A stretch of 64,000 nt of DNA from Chryseobacterium rhizoplanae (GTDB lineage: Bacteria; Bacteroidota; Bacteroidia; Flavobacteriales; Weeksellaceae). The stretch is taken from NCBI RefSeq assembly GCF_900182655.1, contig NZ_FXTC01000007.1, positions 124,001-188,000 on the forward strand, read 5' to 3'. Shown here in pieces: positions 28,016 through 36,789 of this stretch. A program made the translations under genes and the position numbers. The notes beneath the pieces are model-generated. The model made no database searches, was not told the DNA's origin, and saw only the letters and a list, made by a program, of their open reading frames with translations. Within the stretch, counting starts at the first letter, position 1, and each line of letters opens with the position of its first letter.

Positions 28016-30241
28016 TTATTGTGCCTGTTGCATTACGCCTCCGTTATCCTCTTTTTTCGTCTGATTTAGGATATTCGGGTCCTCTTTCGCCAGTTTATTT
28101 CTTGTTGGAATTTTATAGTTGATGGAAAATCCGAAATTTCTCGTGTCATACTTGCTGCTGATCATTACCGGAGTTCCCGACGGTGGATTAGAACGTACCT
28201 GCATCATCTGTCCGTTGAAAATATCATTCGCAAAAACAGAAAGCGTCAGACGGTTATTCATAAACTTCTTCGTCAATGTGATATCAAGAGAGTTGTTGAA
28301 TGGTTTCTCTGCTGTGAAGTAGAAATATCCTGCTTTTGGTGTCAGATAGCTGTAATTGGCTGTCATTTTGATATCTTTAGGCAAAAGAATCTGAGTCATG
28401 ATATTGAAAATCCAGAACCCTTTATTGTTCAGATTATCGATTTCATGTTTCTGATAACCAGCATATAAGTACATGAAGTTGATTTTGTCAGGATTGAAAT
28501 CAAATTTCATGATTTCGCTCAAAGGCTTGCTGAAAATCATAAAAGGAACCGGTAGACCCACGTTGAAGTTGTGAATTTTCATATTCGAAATATTCACCTG
28601 CTCGTTGTAGAGTTTTCTTCCGTCTTTTCTGATGATCTGCGCCACCTGATTGCTTGCCGAGCTTACGCTATATCCAATAAATGCATAATCAAAAGCCGAA
28701 ATTTTTAATTCATAATTATCAAAAATAGTAGGTTGTAGATTCGGGTTACCATTAACTTCCGTACTTGGTCCGGAGAACGTTACGTTATTCGGGTTAAGGG
28801 CAGAAATACTCGGTAAACTGATTTTTCTGTTATAATTCGCAGCAATATAAACCTGGTTCATCATGTTATACTGCACACTTGCGTTCGGGAAAAATTTAAA
28901 TTTATTAAAAGGAATCAGGTTAGCTTCTACCAGCTTTGCATCCTTATCAAAATATCTTGTTACCCCGGAAATATCATAATTTTCAGCACGGGAACCCAAT
29001 GTGAAATCAAATTTTTTCAATTTAGCCTGAAATTCCAGATAGGTTGAAGCCGTCTGTCTCTGATATTCAAGATTCGTCAAGCCAAAACTTTCCGTATCAT
29101 AATCCTGCTTCTCGTATAATCCTCCAAAGCTTACTTTTCCTCCATCAAGAAGCTTGATAGGCTGGGCATAATCTACTTTAAAGTTGGCAATATTCATCAC
29201 AGATTTATTGTTCAGAATATCTTTTAAGCCACTCATGGCGCTATTGATAGGAGTGTTTGCAGGTATTACAAATGTACCGTTCTGGAAATAATTGTCCTGA
29301 GCAAACTTACTGTCAGACCTTGTATAGCCAAATTGAAAATCCAGCTTCTGAGATTTGTCAGCAAAACGTTTCTGATACGTTACCACAGCTTCCTGTCTCA
29401 AACTATTGGTATGGGCAACATCCGAAGAAGTGTAAAAAGCCTCTCTTAAATCCTTTGGATTATTCTCAAATGGTAAATCTCCATGACCGTTACTTAAAGT
29501 GTAGTTGTCATTATTGTTGTGGTAAATATCATAGTTTAATAACAATCTGTCCTGTCCTAAATCAAAAGTTAATCCTGACTTTGCAAAATATCCGCGTCCG
29601 TATCTGTCTGTATGACTCGTTAAAAGTTCATCCTGCTGACCGTTTAACATACTTTCACGGTAGTTTTGTCCTACATTCAGCTGCCATCCAAAATATTTAT
29701 TTCTGGCATTTAAATTAACAGAGTTGGTCGTTCTGCTTCTATACTTGTCGTAATTTGTAAAAGAATAATTCCCTGAATAAGTCGCAGTTAAATATTTATT
29801 GGCATTTTTGTTCGTGATGATATTCATGATCGCACCTCCGGAAGTAGCCGGAAATTCAGCACCGGGCTGGGTGATCACTTCAATTCTTTCTACAGAATTG
29901 GCAGGCATTCCTTCCAGGAAGGAGTTCAATTCATTGGATGTGATATTGAGAGGTCTTCCGTTAAGATACACTTCCAACATTTTTCCCTGATACATCATTC
30001 CGGCGATGTCGGTAGATACAAGTCCAGGAAGCTTTTTTATTCCTTCCAATACGTTTCCGTTGTTCAGCTGAGGTTGCTCGGAAAAGTCAAAAATGGTACG
30101 GTCTGCCTTTTGTTCAACTGCTTTTTTAGTTTTGGTGATAACTACACCTTCAATCTGCTTTTCCTGAGGTTTATTGTTTTTTTCCTGTGAAAAGACAAAA
30201 ACAGAGCTTAATAAGGATAACGCGAAAATTGTTTTTTTCAT
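28016..30241 (-). CDS. TonB-dependent receptor, outer-membrane beta-barrel family
   Basis: A 741-residue outer-membrane receptor. A signal peptide (Met-Lys-Lys-Thr, hydrophobic helix, Val-Phe-Ser-Gln) is followed directly by a plug domain: Ile-Lys-Lys-Leu-Pro-Gly-Leu, Val-Tyr-Leu-Asn-Gly-Arg-Pro and Val-Glu-Arg-Ile-Glu-Val-Ile-Thr-Gln-Pro-Gly-Ala. There is no carboxypeptidase-regulatory-like N-domain before the plug. The rest is a beta-barrel rich in aromatic/polar alternation and Asn/Tyr/Lys turns, ending without the classical terminal Phe but in a Gln-rich tail. It is convergent with the thi operon. The substrate cannot be read from the sequence; the Ile-Thr-Asn-Lys plug style is that of OMP_b-brl_3 proteins. 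Confidence 0.9.
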   Translation of the reverse strand: MKKTIFALSLLSSVFVFSQEKNNKPQEKQIEGVVITKTKKAVEQKADRTIFDFSEQPQLNNGNVLEGIKKLPGLVSTDIAGMMYQGKMLEVYLNGRPLNITSNELNSFLEGMPANSVERIEVITQPGAEFPATSGGAIMNIITNKNANKYLTATYSGNYSFTNYDKYRSRTTNSVNLNARNKYFGWQLNVGQNYRESMLNGQQDELLTSHTDRYGRGYFAKSGLTFDLGQDRLLLNYDIYHNNNDNYTLSNGHGDLPFENNPKDLREAFYTSSDVAHTNSLRQEAVVTYQKRFADKSQKLDFQFGYTRSDSKFAQDNYFQNGTFVIPANTPINSAMSGLKDILNNKSVMNIANFKVDYAQPIKLLDGGKVSFGGLYEKQDYDTESFGLTNLEYQRQTASTYLEFQAKLKKFDFTLGSRAENYDISGVTRYFDKDAKLVEANLIPFNKFKFFPNASVQYNMMNQVYIAANYNRKISLPSISALNPNNVTFSGPSTEVNGNPNLQPTIFDNYELKISAFDYAFIGYSVSSASNQVAQIIRKDGRKLYNEQVNISNMKIHNFNVGLPVPFMIFSKPLSEIMKFDFNPDKINFMYLYAGYQKHEIDNLNNKGFWIFNIMTQILLPKDIKMTANYSYLTPKAGYFYFTAEKPFNNSLDITLTKKFMNNRLTLSVFANDIFNGQMMQVRSNPPSGTPVMISSKYDTRNFGFSINYKIPTRNKLAKEDPNILNQTKKEDNGGVMQQAQ

Positions 30242-30348
30242 AATGTTTTTACTGATATCTGGTTAGACGCTGAAAAAGATAATTTGTTACGTTAAAATGT
30301 TGAAAATCGAAAATTTAGGTTAAATATTTTTTTATTTCCGAAATAATT

Positions 30349-30356
30349 ATATCTTT
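30349..30356 (+). promoter_or_regulatory. -7 promoter element for the riboswitch/TonB receptor leader
   Basis: TATCTTTG fits TAnnTTTG. Transcription would start near 30361-30363, exactly where the S-box-like RNA begins. The -33 element is not obvious. Confidence 0.55.
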
Positions 30357-30360
30357 GCCA

Positions 30361-30429
30361 GGTAATTATCAAGAATCTCTAGATGGGATAGCAACCTGCA
30401 CAAACAAGCAAGGTGCTGCAATCGATAAG
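30361..30429 (+). ncRNA. Compact S-box-like (SAM-I-like) RNA element
   Basis: The sequence opens with TTATCAAGA, as in the S-box P1/kink-turn strand, has GGGATAGCAACC and later AAGGTGCT as in the S-box P4 helix, and closes with GATAA pairing to TTATC. P1 (30366-30370 with 30424-30428) and a P4-like helix (AGCA/TGCT plus CCT/AGG with bulges) are both readable. The P2/P3 part is much shorter than in classical SAM-I riboswitches, so this is a variant or a related class. It lies at the predicted transcription start and 326 nt before a TonB receptor start codon. Ligand is inferred from motif similarity. Confidence 0.6.
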
Positions 30430-30505
30430 CCGGATCTTCCGGAAAAAATGTTTATCATTCTATCATTATCCCCATCTTGAATTTTTGTTTTAAAGTTAAA
30501 GCCAA

Positions 30506-30631
30506 ATGTTTAAAGACAAGGGAAATCACATTCCATCAGTAATTTTTTATTCTTCGGATCATGAAGTGAATCTTCATTATTCCCATATGTTTTCATGCCA
30601 TTTCTACATGCGCATGTGTTGTTGTTTCTAG
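30506..30631 (+). CDS. Poly-cysteine leader ORF (putative cysteine-sensing leader peptide)
   Basis: A 41-codon ORF with a shorter in-frame start at 30587 (14 residues). It is His-rich in the middle and ends Tyr-Met-Arg-Met-Cys-Cys-Cys-Phe before TAG, with three consecutive TGT codons. It lies in the leader of the TonB receptor gene at 30755, 124 nt upstream of its start, and downstream of the S-box-like RNA. Poly-cysteine short ORFs of this kind are known cysteine-responsive attenuators in mycobacteria. Here the function is inferred; the ORF is not preceded by a strong ribosome-binding site, which is normal for this phylum. Confidence 0.5.
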   Translation: MFKDKGNHIPSVIFYSSDHEVNLHYSHMFSCHFYMRMCCCF

Positions 30632-30678
30632 CCATTTCTATTTCTAAAAAATAATACAAACATTTTCGAAGACCGATG

Positions 30679-30700
30679 GTAACCTTACAATTAAGGCTAC
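30679..30700 (+). other. Hairpin in the leader between the Cys-rich ORF and the receptor gene
   Basis: GTA-CCTTA pairs with TAAGG-TAC around a short loop, with one opposed mismatch. It has no T tract, so it is not a standard terminator. It may act in translation control or be an alternative to a structure that forms when the leader ORF is translated. Confidence 0.35.
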
Positions 30701-30754
30701 AGGATTTGTATTGCTCAAAAATAATTTTAACAACAAAAAGAACACAACAATACT

Positions 30755-33499
30755 ATGCACAATTTCAAAAAAAGAATCTTTGTTCCTTCTATCGCGCTCA
30801 TTTCTACATTTTATTACGCACAGACGGACACTTTACAATCTAAGAAAATAGAAGATGTAGTCATCCTTGGATCAAGAGGCTCCGGAAGATCATTGACGGA
30901 AACCCCAGTTCCGGTAGATATTATTAACATATCAAAAATTTTAAAACAGAGCCCGACTAATAATATCAGCCAGGCTTTAAATTATATTGTACCCTCATTT
31001 TCATCCACTTCTCACACCGTTAATGATGGAACTGATTTTGTAGATCCAGCTCTTTTAAGAGGGTTAGGTCCTGATCAGGTTTTAGTTTTGTTAAACGGAA
31101 AAAGAAGATACCAGTCTTCATTGATTAATGTTACGCTTACGCCGGGAAGAGGTTCTGTGGGAACTGATCTTAATGCCATTCCAGCTTTTGCCTTAGAGAA
31201 AATTGAAGTTTTAAGAGATGGAGCTTCTGCCCAATATGGTTCCGATGCTATTGCCGGAGTCGTTAACCTGGGATTGAAAAAAAGGCTTGGACTTTCCGGA
31301 CAGGTTTTTTTAGGTGGATATGCTTCACCTGTTGCCAATAATTTCTCCGGAGGAGTGGATGGACAGGCCATTTCGGTGGATCTTAATTATGGAGCTAAAA
31401 TAGGGAAAAACGGATTTTTTAATGTTACCGGTTCTGCCCAATATCGTGATCCTTATTCCAGAGCAGGAGTAAGGGAAGGAGATATCTTCAATGCTTATAA
31501 TGCAATTAATTACAGAGCACTACAGGATGGAGTTAATATTGATGGGTTATATAAAAATATTACCAATACTCCCAATACCCAGCAGATTATTAATACAGTG
31601 AAACAATATGCAACAAAGGTTGGGTATTTTGCACCTGATTTTCAATCCCAGATTTCCGGAGCGAACAGCATTTCCGAGCTTCAAGATTTATTGGGGAGAG
31701 ATTTTACCTCCCAGGAGCTTAATTACAGAGGATTGGAGAGAAAAGACTTCAGTCTGAGAGCCGGACAGTCTAAACTACAGTCAGGGCAGCTCTTTTTCAA
31801 CTCTGAAATTCCTGTTAATGATGAATGGAAGATTTATTCATTTGGAGGTTACAGCTATCGTCTTGGAAATGCAGGAGGCTTTTACCGTCTTCCGAATAAT
31901 GAAAGAAACATCAATGCTTTTACTCCCAATGGATATCTTCCTCAGATTGAAGCAACCGTAAATGATTATTCTCTTGCTGCCGGAATTAAAGGAAAATGGA
32001 ATGGCTGGAATGTGGATTTCAGTAATACGTTCGGGAAAAATACCTTTGGTTTCGGAGTGGTAAATACCTTTAATGCATCTCTTACAGACAGTTCTCCAAG
32101 AACATTTGATGCCGGAGGATCTGAATTTTCACAAAATACCGTCAATCTGGATTTCTCCAAAAAATATGATGTGCTGAAAGGTTTGAATCTAGCATTCGGA
32201 GGTGAATACCGACATGAAAATTATAAAGTAAATGCAGGAAAAGAAAATTCTTATGCTTCTTACGATATTTATGGACGTGTGGTAACCGCTAACACTCCTG
32301 AAAATGAAAAAGTAACTGATTTCTTTGGGAAAATAAGACCGGCAGGAGCTCAGGTTTTTCCAGGCTTCAGTCCGGAAAATGCTGTTTCAGGAAACAGAAA
32401 CAGTGTTGCTGCTTATGCTGATGCAGAACTGGAGGTTACTGACGGATGGTTGTTGGAAGGAGCCTTACGATATGAGAATTATTCAGACTTCGGATCTACA
32501 TTTAATTATAAGGTGGCAACGAATGTAAAACTGGCTCCCAATCTGAACTGGAGAGGAGCAGTTTCCACAGGATTCAGAGCGCCTTCACTGGCTCAGGTCT
32601 ACTATAGTTCCACTTCTACGTTGATTCAACAGGGGAAAACAACACAGGTAGGTACTTTCAGGAATAATTCTGAGGCTGCACAGGCATTGGGTATTCCCAA
32701 ATTAAAACAGGAGACTTCACAATCTTACAGCACAGGAATTACCTGGAAGATTCCGGCATTAAGTCTGACCTTCACAGCAGATGCTTATTTAATAAAGATT
32801 AAAGACAGGGTAGTGCTTACGGATCTTTTCTATCGTCCTGATGGTAGTTTTACTCCAGGTTCTGATCAGGCTGTTCTGCAGAGTGCTTTTGATCTGGCAC
32901 GGGCAAGTGCTGCTAACTTTTTTGCCAATGCTGTAGACTCTCAGACGAAAGGTTTGGATATTACCATTTCTCAGAACTCAAAAATCTCATCGGGAATTTC
33001 TTTGGAGAATAATTTAGGAGTCAATTTTAATCAAACCAAAAGAATCGGGGATATTCATGCATCTCCTAAATTGGTAAGCCAGATCGATAATTATTTCTCA
33101 GAACCGAACAGAGTGTATTTTGAAGAAGCTGTTCCACGTGTAAAAGCTACCTTATCCAATACTTTAAGATTTTCCACCTTTACTTTTGTACTCCGTAACT
33201 CTTTCTTTGGTAATGTGACAGATGCAGATGTTGTGGATGCTAATTTTGATGGGGTAACAGGAAGCACAGAGCATTTCATTCTGAATAGCCGTCTGGTAAC
33301 AGATTTATCTGTAGGATATGATTTTAATAAAAATATTTCTACAACCATCGGAAGTAATAATATCTTAAATATACTGCCTTCCAAAAGCCCAGGTATCAGC
33401 TCTTTAACGGCTGACAATCAGTTTGTCTATTCCAGACAGGTTTCCCAATATGGCATAGGAGGAAGGTTCTTATTTGCAAGAATTGAATTCAGATTCTAA
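30755..33499 (+). CDS. TonB-dependent receptor with sulfur-type regulatory leader
   Basis: A 914-residue outer-membrane receptor. Signal peptide ends near Tyr-Tyr-Ala-Gln. The TonB-box region and plug follow: Thr-Pro-Val-Pro-Val-Asp, Leu-Leu-Arg-Gly-Leu-Gly-Pro-Asp-Gln-Val-Leu-Val-Leu-Leu-Asn-Gly-Lys-Arg-Arg, and Ile-Glu-Val-Leu-Arg-Asp-Gly-Ala-Ser-Ala-Gln-Tyr-Gly-Ser-Asp-Ala-Ile-Ala-Gly-Val. The 22-strand barrel runs to a C-terminal Arg-Ile-Glu-Phe-Arg-Phe, the classical terminal aromatic. It has no adjacent SusD partner, so it is a single receptor rather than a glycan SusCD pair. The long leader with an S-box-like RNA and a Cys-rich ORF suggests a sulfur-containing substrate. The exact substrate is unknown. 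Confidence 0.9.
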   Translation: MHNFKKRIFVPSIALISTFYYAQTDTLQSKKIEDVVILGSRGSGRSLTETPVPVDIINISKILKQSPTNNISQALNYIVPSFSSTSHTVNDGTDFVDPALLRGLGPDQVLVLLNGKRRYQSSLINVTLTPGRGSVGTDLNAIPAFALEKIEVLRDGASAQYGSDAIAGVVNLGLKKRLGLSGQVFLGGYASPVANNFSGGVDGQAISVDLNYGAKIGKNGFFNVTGSAQYRDPYSRAGVREGDIFNAYNAINYRALQDGVNIDGLYKNITNTPNTQQIINTVKQYATKVGYFAPDFQSQISGANSISELQDLLGRDFTSQELNYRGLERKDFSLRAGQSKLQSGQLFFNSEIPVNDEWKIYSFGGYSYRLGNAGGFYRLPNNERNINAFTPNGYLPQIEATVNDYSLAAGIKGKWNGWNVDFSNTFGKNTFGFGVVNTFNASLTDSSPRTFDAGGSEFSQNTVNLDFSKKYDVLKGLNLAFGGEYRHENYKVNAGKENSYASYDIYGRVVTANTPENEKVTDFFGKIRPAGAQVFPGFSPENAVSGNRNSVAAYADAELEVTDGWLLEGALRYENYSDFGSTFNYKVATNVKLAPNLNWRGAVSTGFRAPSLAQVYYSSTSTLIQQGKTTQVGTFRNNSEAAQALGIPKLKQETSQSYSTGITWKIPALSLTFTADAYLIKIKDRVVLTDLFYRPDGSFTPGSDQAVLQSAFDLARASAANFFANAVDSQTKGLDITISQNSKISSGISLENNLGVNFNQTKRIGDIHASPKLVSQIDNYFSEPNRVYFEEAVPRVKATLSNTLRFSTFTFVLRNSFFGNVTDADVVDANFDGVTGSTEHFILNSRLVTDLSVGYDFNKNISTTIGSNNILNILPSKSPGISSLTADNQFVYSRQVSQYGIGGRFLFARIEFRF

Positions 33500-33523
33500 T
33501 CAATAAAGCTTAGAAATTTAATA

Positions 33524-33552
33524 AAAAAACAGAGACGTATTCTCTGTTTTTT
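33524..33552 (+). terminator. Terminator after the TonB receptor
   Basis: A perfect 12-bp stem (33524-33535 and 33541-33552) with a 5-nt loop; A run on the left and T8 run on the right. Confidence 0.85.
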
Positions 33553-33612
33553 TTATATCCTGTTACTCAATAAAAAATGAATTTTTTGTTGCCGCCATTG
33601 TTGTAATTTTAT

Positions 33613-34452
33613 TTATTTCAATGAAGAAAATTCGATAAAATCATATTCTGCTGAAGATGTGAAAAGCTGTCTTAATACTGCCGCATGGCCATTTCCTGCA
33701 ATCACAAGAATTCTGTCTTCGCTGTTGTGCGGTATGTTTTGAATATTGCGGAACATTCTTAGGTTTCTGCTGTACCAGTAAAGGGCAAGCATATCGGCAC
33801 CATCATGTTCTCTTAGCTTAAAATCTCCGCTTAAATAAGCACCATATCCGTATTGATGACTTTCTTTTGAATTCATATAAATAAAAGTGTCTAAGAGCGA
33901 TTTGAAATTCTTAGGTTCAGAACTCTTAAAGAAACGGTTAAACTGCTGGGAAATCACATCATCACTACTAAAATCATAATCTTTGCTGAGGTTATTAAAA
34001 AACGTAGAATCAGTTTTTCCGAAGTGGTTTTGAAGATCATTCCAAACAGATTCTGCATCAATGCTGAACAGTTCGTTGATTTTAAGTTCATTGGCGATCC
34101 TCATAGCAAGCTGATACCGTTCGTCTCTTTTGTCCCGTAGCTTGCCCTCGCTGTATTCTTTAAGCTTTTCATTAGCATTCCAGTTTGGCCACGCTTCAAT
34201 GGCAATTTTAGTCGGCTTAAATTTTTTGATGTAATTTACCAGTTCAGTAACTTCTTTTGCTGTTTCGGGAGAAAGTACATCCACCTGATCTTTTTTTTCA
34301 ATTTTATGAGCATCCATATTAGGATAGTCAAAATGGAAAGAACCTACTACGAGAACTTTAGTCTTTGGATTTTTAAAATAATCGGATGCCTTTTTCTGAC
34401 CCAATACCGATGTAGAAATGCATACTAGAAAAATATAAATAAAGGTTTTCAT
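33613..34452 (-). CDS. DUF5694 (TraB-like) secreted protein
   Basis: A 279-residue protein. The frame extends 16 codons upstream into the end of the receptor gene, but the start at 34452 gives a proper signal peptide (Met-Lys-Thr-Phe-Ile, hydrophobic core, Val-Leu-Gly-Gln) and is preferred. The mature N-terminus reads Val-Leu-Val-Val-Gly-Ser-Phe-His-Phe-Asp-Tyr-Pro, and the C-terminus Ile-Ala-Gly-Asn-Gly-His-Ala-Ala-Val-Leu, the conserved His-containing motifs of DUF5694, a family related to TraB/ChaN-like proteins. Location is probably periplasmic or secreted. It lies 22 nt downstream of a TonB receptor gene, so the two are co-transcribed. Catalytic role not known. Confidence 0.85.
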   Translation of the reverse strand: MKTFIYIFLVCISTSVLGQKKASDYFKNPKTKVLVVGSFHFDYPNMDAHKIEKKDQVDVLSPETAKEVTELVNYIKKFKPTKIAIEAWPNWNANEKLKEYSEGKLRDKRDERYQLAMRIANELKINELFSIDAESVWNDLQNHFGKTDSTFFNNLSKDYDFSSDDVISQQFNRFFKSSEPKNFKSLLDTFIYMNSKESHQYGYGAYLSGDFKLREHDGADMLALYWYSRNLRMFRNIQNIPHNSEDRILVIAGNGHAAVLRQLFTSSAEYDFIEFSSLK

Positions 34453-34474
34453 AATATTATTTTTTTTGATTAAA

Positions 34475-36598
34475 TTATTGAGCACGGTTTTTCTCTTCAA
34501 AATTCACCGCTCTGTTGTTTGATTTTACTTTCTGATTTCCAAAATTGTATGTGATGCTGAGTGTCATTCTTCTGGCATCCCAATAGTTGTTGAACGACTG
34601 TGTATTATCAGTAAAATACATATCAGCCTTAAATCCGGACTGTTTGAAAATATCACTCACCGAAAGGTTGACCTGAAGCGCCTTTTCCACAAAGCTCATC
34701 TTCACTCCCGCATCAATGCTGGCTCTGGTTTTTGCTGCAGTATATCCGTCACGTGAAGGCAGATTCTGCCAGTAGTTGACAAAAAGCATGAATGTTTTAG
34801 CCTTATTCAGCCGGAATGTATTGTTGAGAGAATAATAAAATGACTGTCCGTTTTTAGGAACCAGATTGAACCTCGTAATCTGAGTCTCATTATAACTGAA
34901 CGAAGTGGAAATATTACTTTCCCAGATTTTGAAGAATGTATCTGTATAATTCAAATTGATCCCGTAAATATTCTGATTGTAGTAATTTTCAAAAGTGCTG
35001 GTAAGATCAATTCCGTTCAGGAAGGAGATCTGATCAAAATTATTTGTTGTTCTCTGGTAATAAAGATTGGCAGAAAATTTATTTTTAAAAATATAATTGA
35101 ATTCAATATTGTGATTGAAAGAGGGCTGCAGGCTTGGATTTCCTGAATAGTAGGTATTCGGATTAGAATACCATCGGAATGGGTCTAAAGCCCGGAAATA
35201 AGGACGGTTTATTCTTCGGGAATAATTAATGCTGAACTGATTATCCTGATCGGCTTTATAAGAAACATAAGCTGTCGGGAAAAATTTTCCGTAATTATTC
35301 TCAGATTTTGATTGTGTAGTGGGGGAGAAACCGCTGGTTTGCGAATATTCATAACGGAGACCTGCTTTTACAGACCATTTTTCACCCAGATCTTTACTGG
35401 CGCTGATATATGCTGCATAGTTCTTTTCATTATAATCAAAAAGATTGCTTTTTGCAGGATCTATAATGTAATTTCCATTGATAACATTAAAATATCCGAT
35501 GTCTGAATTATTAGAAAACTGACTGAATTTCGCACCGGTTTCTACCTGAATTTTTTTGAAGTTTAAAGTTAAATCTGCCTGTCCCGAATAGATTTTATAA
35601 TCTACAGACGAAAGATTCTTGACAACCTGTGTTGAATTGCTGGCAATATTTTTTGTGGTAAAGTTAACTTCAGTATCGGGAAGATTTCCATAGTAATTGG
35701 CTCCGAAGCTTAGCTTATGTTCTCCAATTTTCTGATCAAAATACAGATTGAGCATTTGGGTTGTAAAAGGAGAACGATGCTTTGAATCTGTCTCTGTTTG
35801 TAAAGTAGGTGTACCATCTGTAAAGTAACTTTGTGTTGAATTGATATCCATATTGGTATGCCCCTTTGTGATATCATATACTAATCCGATATTGGAGTTT
35901 TTAGAAAGCGAATAATCAAAATTGGCGTTCAGACCGAGTCCGTCATTCATATCCCTTCTGTCATCCTTGCTGGCAGAAGAATTTTGACCGATAATATTAT
36001 ATTTTTCTACCGATCTTTTATCTCCGTCATAGCCTATTACTTTTACGGAGGCTTTTATTTTTTCATTCTGATAATTTATTCCTGCCACACTGCTGAAGCC
36101 GGCATATGTTTTTTGAGTATAATTGGTCGTCAGATAACCGCTCCATCCAAGATTTTGATTCTTTTTAAGAACGATATTAATAATCCCGCTGTTTCCCTGA
36201 GCTTCATATTTGGCAGGCGGAGTGGTGATCACTTCAATTTTAAGGATGTTTTCAGAACGAAGGTTTCTCAGATAATTGATCAGTTCAGATCCGGAAAGAT
36301 TGAGCATCCGGTCATTCACCATCACAGAAACTCCATTTTTTCCTGCAATGGAAAGAAGACCTTTGTTTTCATCTATCTGTAATAAAGGTGTTCCTGCCAA
36401 AACCTCAGTTCCGGAGCTTCCCTGTGAAAGCATAGAATTCTGAACATTATAAACAAGACGATCCACTTTTCGCTCTATCAGAACTTTTTTACCATTCACC
36501 GTTACTGCTTCAATTTTGTTAACGTTAGCAGTATCTTTTGTCTGTGCGGTTACCAAAGAACAAATAAGGGTAGTTATAAATAAAAGCTGTTTTTTCAT
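34475..36598 (-). CDS. TonB-dependent receptor (OMP_b-brl_3 type) next to LytTR genes
   Basis: A 707-residue outer-membrane beta-barrel receptor with a signal peptide (ending Val-Thr-Ala-Gln). The plug includes Val-Leu-Ala-Gly-Thr-Pro-Leu-Leu-Gln, Val-Met-Val-Asn-Asp-Arg-Met-Leu-Asn-Leu-Ser-Gly and Ile-Leu-Lys-Ile-Glu-Val-Ile-Thr-Thr-Pro-Pro-Ala-Lys-Tyr. It has a large barrel rich in Tyr, Asn and Ser. Proteins of this type often sit beside a LytS/LytTR pair in Bacteroidota, as here, where the histidine kinase gene is divergent 191 nt away. DUF5694 follows it. Substrate unknown; control by the neighbouring regulator is likely but inferred. Confidence 0.9.
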   Translation of the reverse strand: MKKQLLFITTLICSLVTAQTKDTANVNKIEAVTVNGKKVLIERKVDRLVYNVQNSMLSQGSSGTEVLAGTPLLQIDENKGLLSIAGKNGVSVMVNDRMLNLSGSELINYLRNLRSENILKIEVITTPPAKYEAQGNSGIINIVLKKNQNLGWSGYLTTNYTQKTYAGFSSVAGINYQNEKIKASVKVIGYDGDKRSVEKYNIIGQNSSASKDDRRDMNDGLGLNANFDYSLSKNSNIGLVYDITKGHTNMDINSTQSYFTDGTPTLQTETDSKHRSPFTTQMLNLYFDQKIGEHKLSFGANYYGNLPDTEVNFTTKNIASNSTQVVKNLSSVDYKIYSGQADLTLNFKKIQVETGAKFSQFSNNSDIGYFNVINGNYIIDPAKSNLFDYNEKNYAAYISASKDLGEKWSVKAGLRYEYSQTSGFSPTTQSKSENNYGKFFPTAYVSYKADQDNQFSINYSRRINRPYFRALDPFRWYSNPNTYYSGNPSLQPSFNHNIEFNYIFKNKFSANLYYQRTTNNFDQISFLNGIDLTSTFENYYNQNIYGINLNYTDTFFKIWESNISTSFSYNETQITRFNLVPKNGQSFYYSLNNTFRLNKAKTFMLFVNYWQNLPSRDGYTAAKTRASIDAGVKMSFVEKALQVNLSVSDIFKQSGFKADMYFTDNTQSFNNYWDARRMTLSITYNFGNQKVKSNNRAVNFEEKNRAQ

Positions 36599-36716
36599 AA
36601 GATGTAAATAACAGATTAAATGATGTTTAGTTTAAATTTCTCTGGCAAAAGTATAAGAAGGCCATTTGAAAGGAAATAGCATTTAGATGAAGGCGATGAT
36701 TTTGGATGTCAAAATA

Positions 36717-36746
36717 GTTTCGTCGGAAAAAAACAGGTTTTTGTCG
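36717..36746. promoter_or_regulatory. Candidate LytTR direct-repeat binding site
   Basis: GTTTCGTCG at 36717-36725 and GTTTTTGTCG at 36737-36746 form an imperfect direct repeat with GTCG words 21 bp apart, two helical turns. LytTR regulators such as AgrA and AlgR bind direct repeats with this period. The site lies in the shared divergent region between a TonB receptor and lytS-lytR. Confidence 0.4.
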
Positions 36747-36789
36747 AAAAGGGTTGATGAATTGTCCCTGCAGAGATTTATATTTGATT

